In this document: piece after piece, positions 5,169 through 5,183 of the stretch | Numbering within the stretch: position 1 is the stretch's first letter | Layout: the number at the start of each line of letters is the position of its first letter | NCBI GenBank assembly: GCA_947177465.1 | Contig: CAMWUP010000187.1 | Coordinates: forward strand, 1 to 5,183 | Direction of reading: 5' to 3' | Origin: an uncultured Lachnospiraceae bacterium | GTDB lineage: Bacteria; Bacillota; Clostridia; Lachnospirales; Lachnospiraceae | Length of the DNA: 5,183 nucleotides | Notes under the pieces: model-generated | The model's input: the letters and a program-made list of their open reading frames with translations, nothing else | Databases searched by the model: none | What the model was told of the DNA's origin: nothing | Made by a program: the position numbers and the translations under genes

Positions 5169-5183
5169 ATAATCAGTATAAGC

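Noticed and set aside
5168..5173. Perfect TATAAT on the plus strand as a rightward promoter
   Set aside because: The -35 position reads TTTTTG, a poor match, and nothing downstream is visible in the window. A coincidence cannot be excluded.
1..5183. CRISPR array, tRNA, rRNA, transposase or insertion-sequence ends
   Set aside because: I see no regularly spaced repeats of suitable length, no cloverleaf-like sequence and no transposase motifs. The IscB-like similarity covers only a small N-terminal module, without nuclease residues.

Overview
The window looks like chromosomal DNA from a low-to-moderate GC Firmicute, most likely a gut-type clostridium (Lachnospiraceae-like). The grounds are strong AGGAGG-type ribosome binding sites, tightly packed genes, the class of histidine kinase and ABC transporter, and the style of the conserved hypothetical protein on the minus strand. 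This placement is inference from sequence character, not from a database match.

Positions 1-3648 (+ strand) carry a compact signalling and export module. In order these are an OmpR-family response regulator (179-847), a 153-base regulatory gap, an ABC ATPase (1001-1915), an ABC-2 type permease (1908-2735) and a histidine kinase with one membrane anchor and no sensor domain (2746-3648). The ATPase has a glutamate where the Q-loop glutamine normally sits, the E-loop variant known from lantibiotic-immunity and bacitracin-type transporters. The likely picture is peptide-antibiotic detection and detoxification. The kinase has almost no extracellular part, so it probably senses through the transporter or within the membrane. 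It would phosphorylate the regulator, which switches on the transporter. The best regulatory clue is four copies of CTTWACC at 843-884, spaced 11-12 bp apart and starting on the regulator's stop codon. This is the layout expected for tandem OmpR-family binding. Related boxes in the opposite orientation lie upstream of the regulator's own promoter.

Positions 3649-3714 hold a perfect 9-bp hairpin. Its T-tract is on the minus strand, so it terminates the convergent minus-strand gene better than the kinase operon.

Positions 3715-5118 (- strand) encode a protein of unknown function, up to 467 residues. It has three parts: a short N-terminal module resembling the PLMP/RRXRR domain at the start of IscB-like proteins, a beta-rich aromatic middle with no recognised catalytic motif, and a highly acidic C-terminal coiled coil. 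Its translation start is odd. The best upstream Shine-Dalgarno points at an ATA codon, the only nearby start-type codon is an unsupported TTG, and a second strong Shine-Dalgarno lies inside the gene in front of an in-frame ATG. A 26-bp sequence around the ATA is repeated 63 bp upstream, near the window's right edge. This gene and its 5' region are the least explained part of the window.
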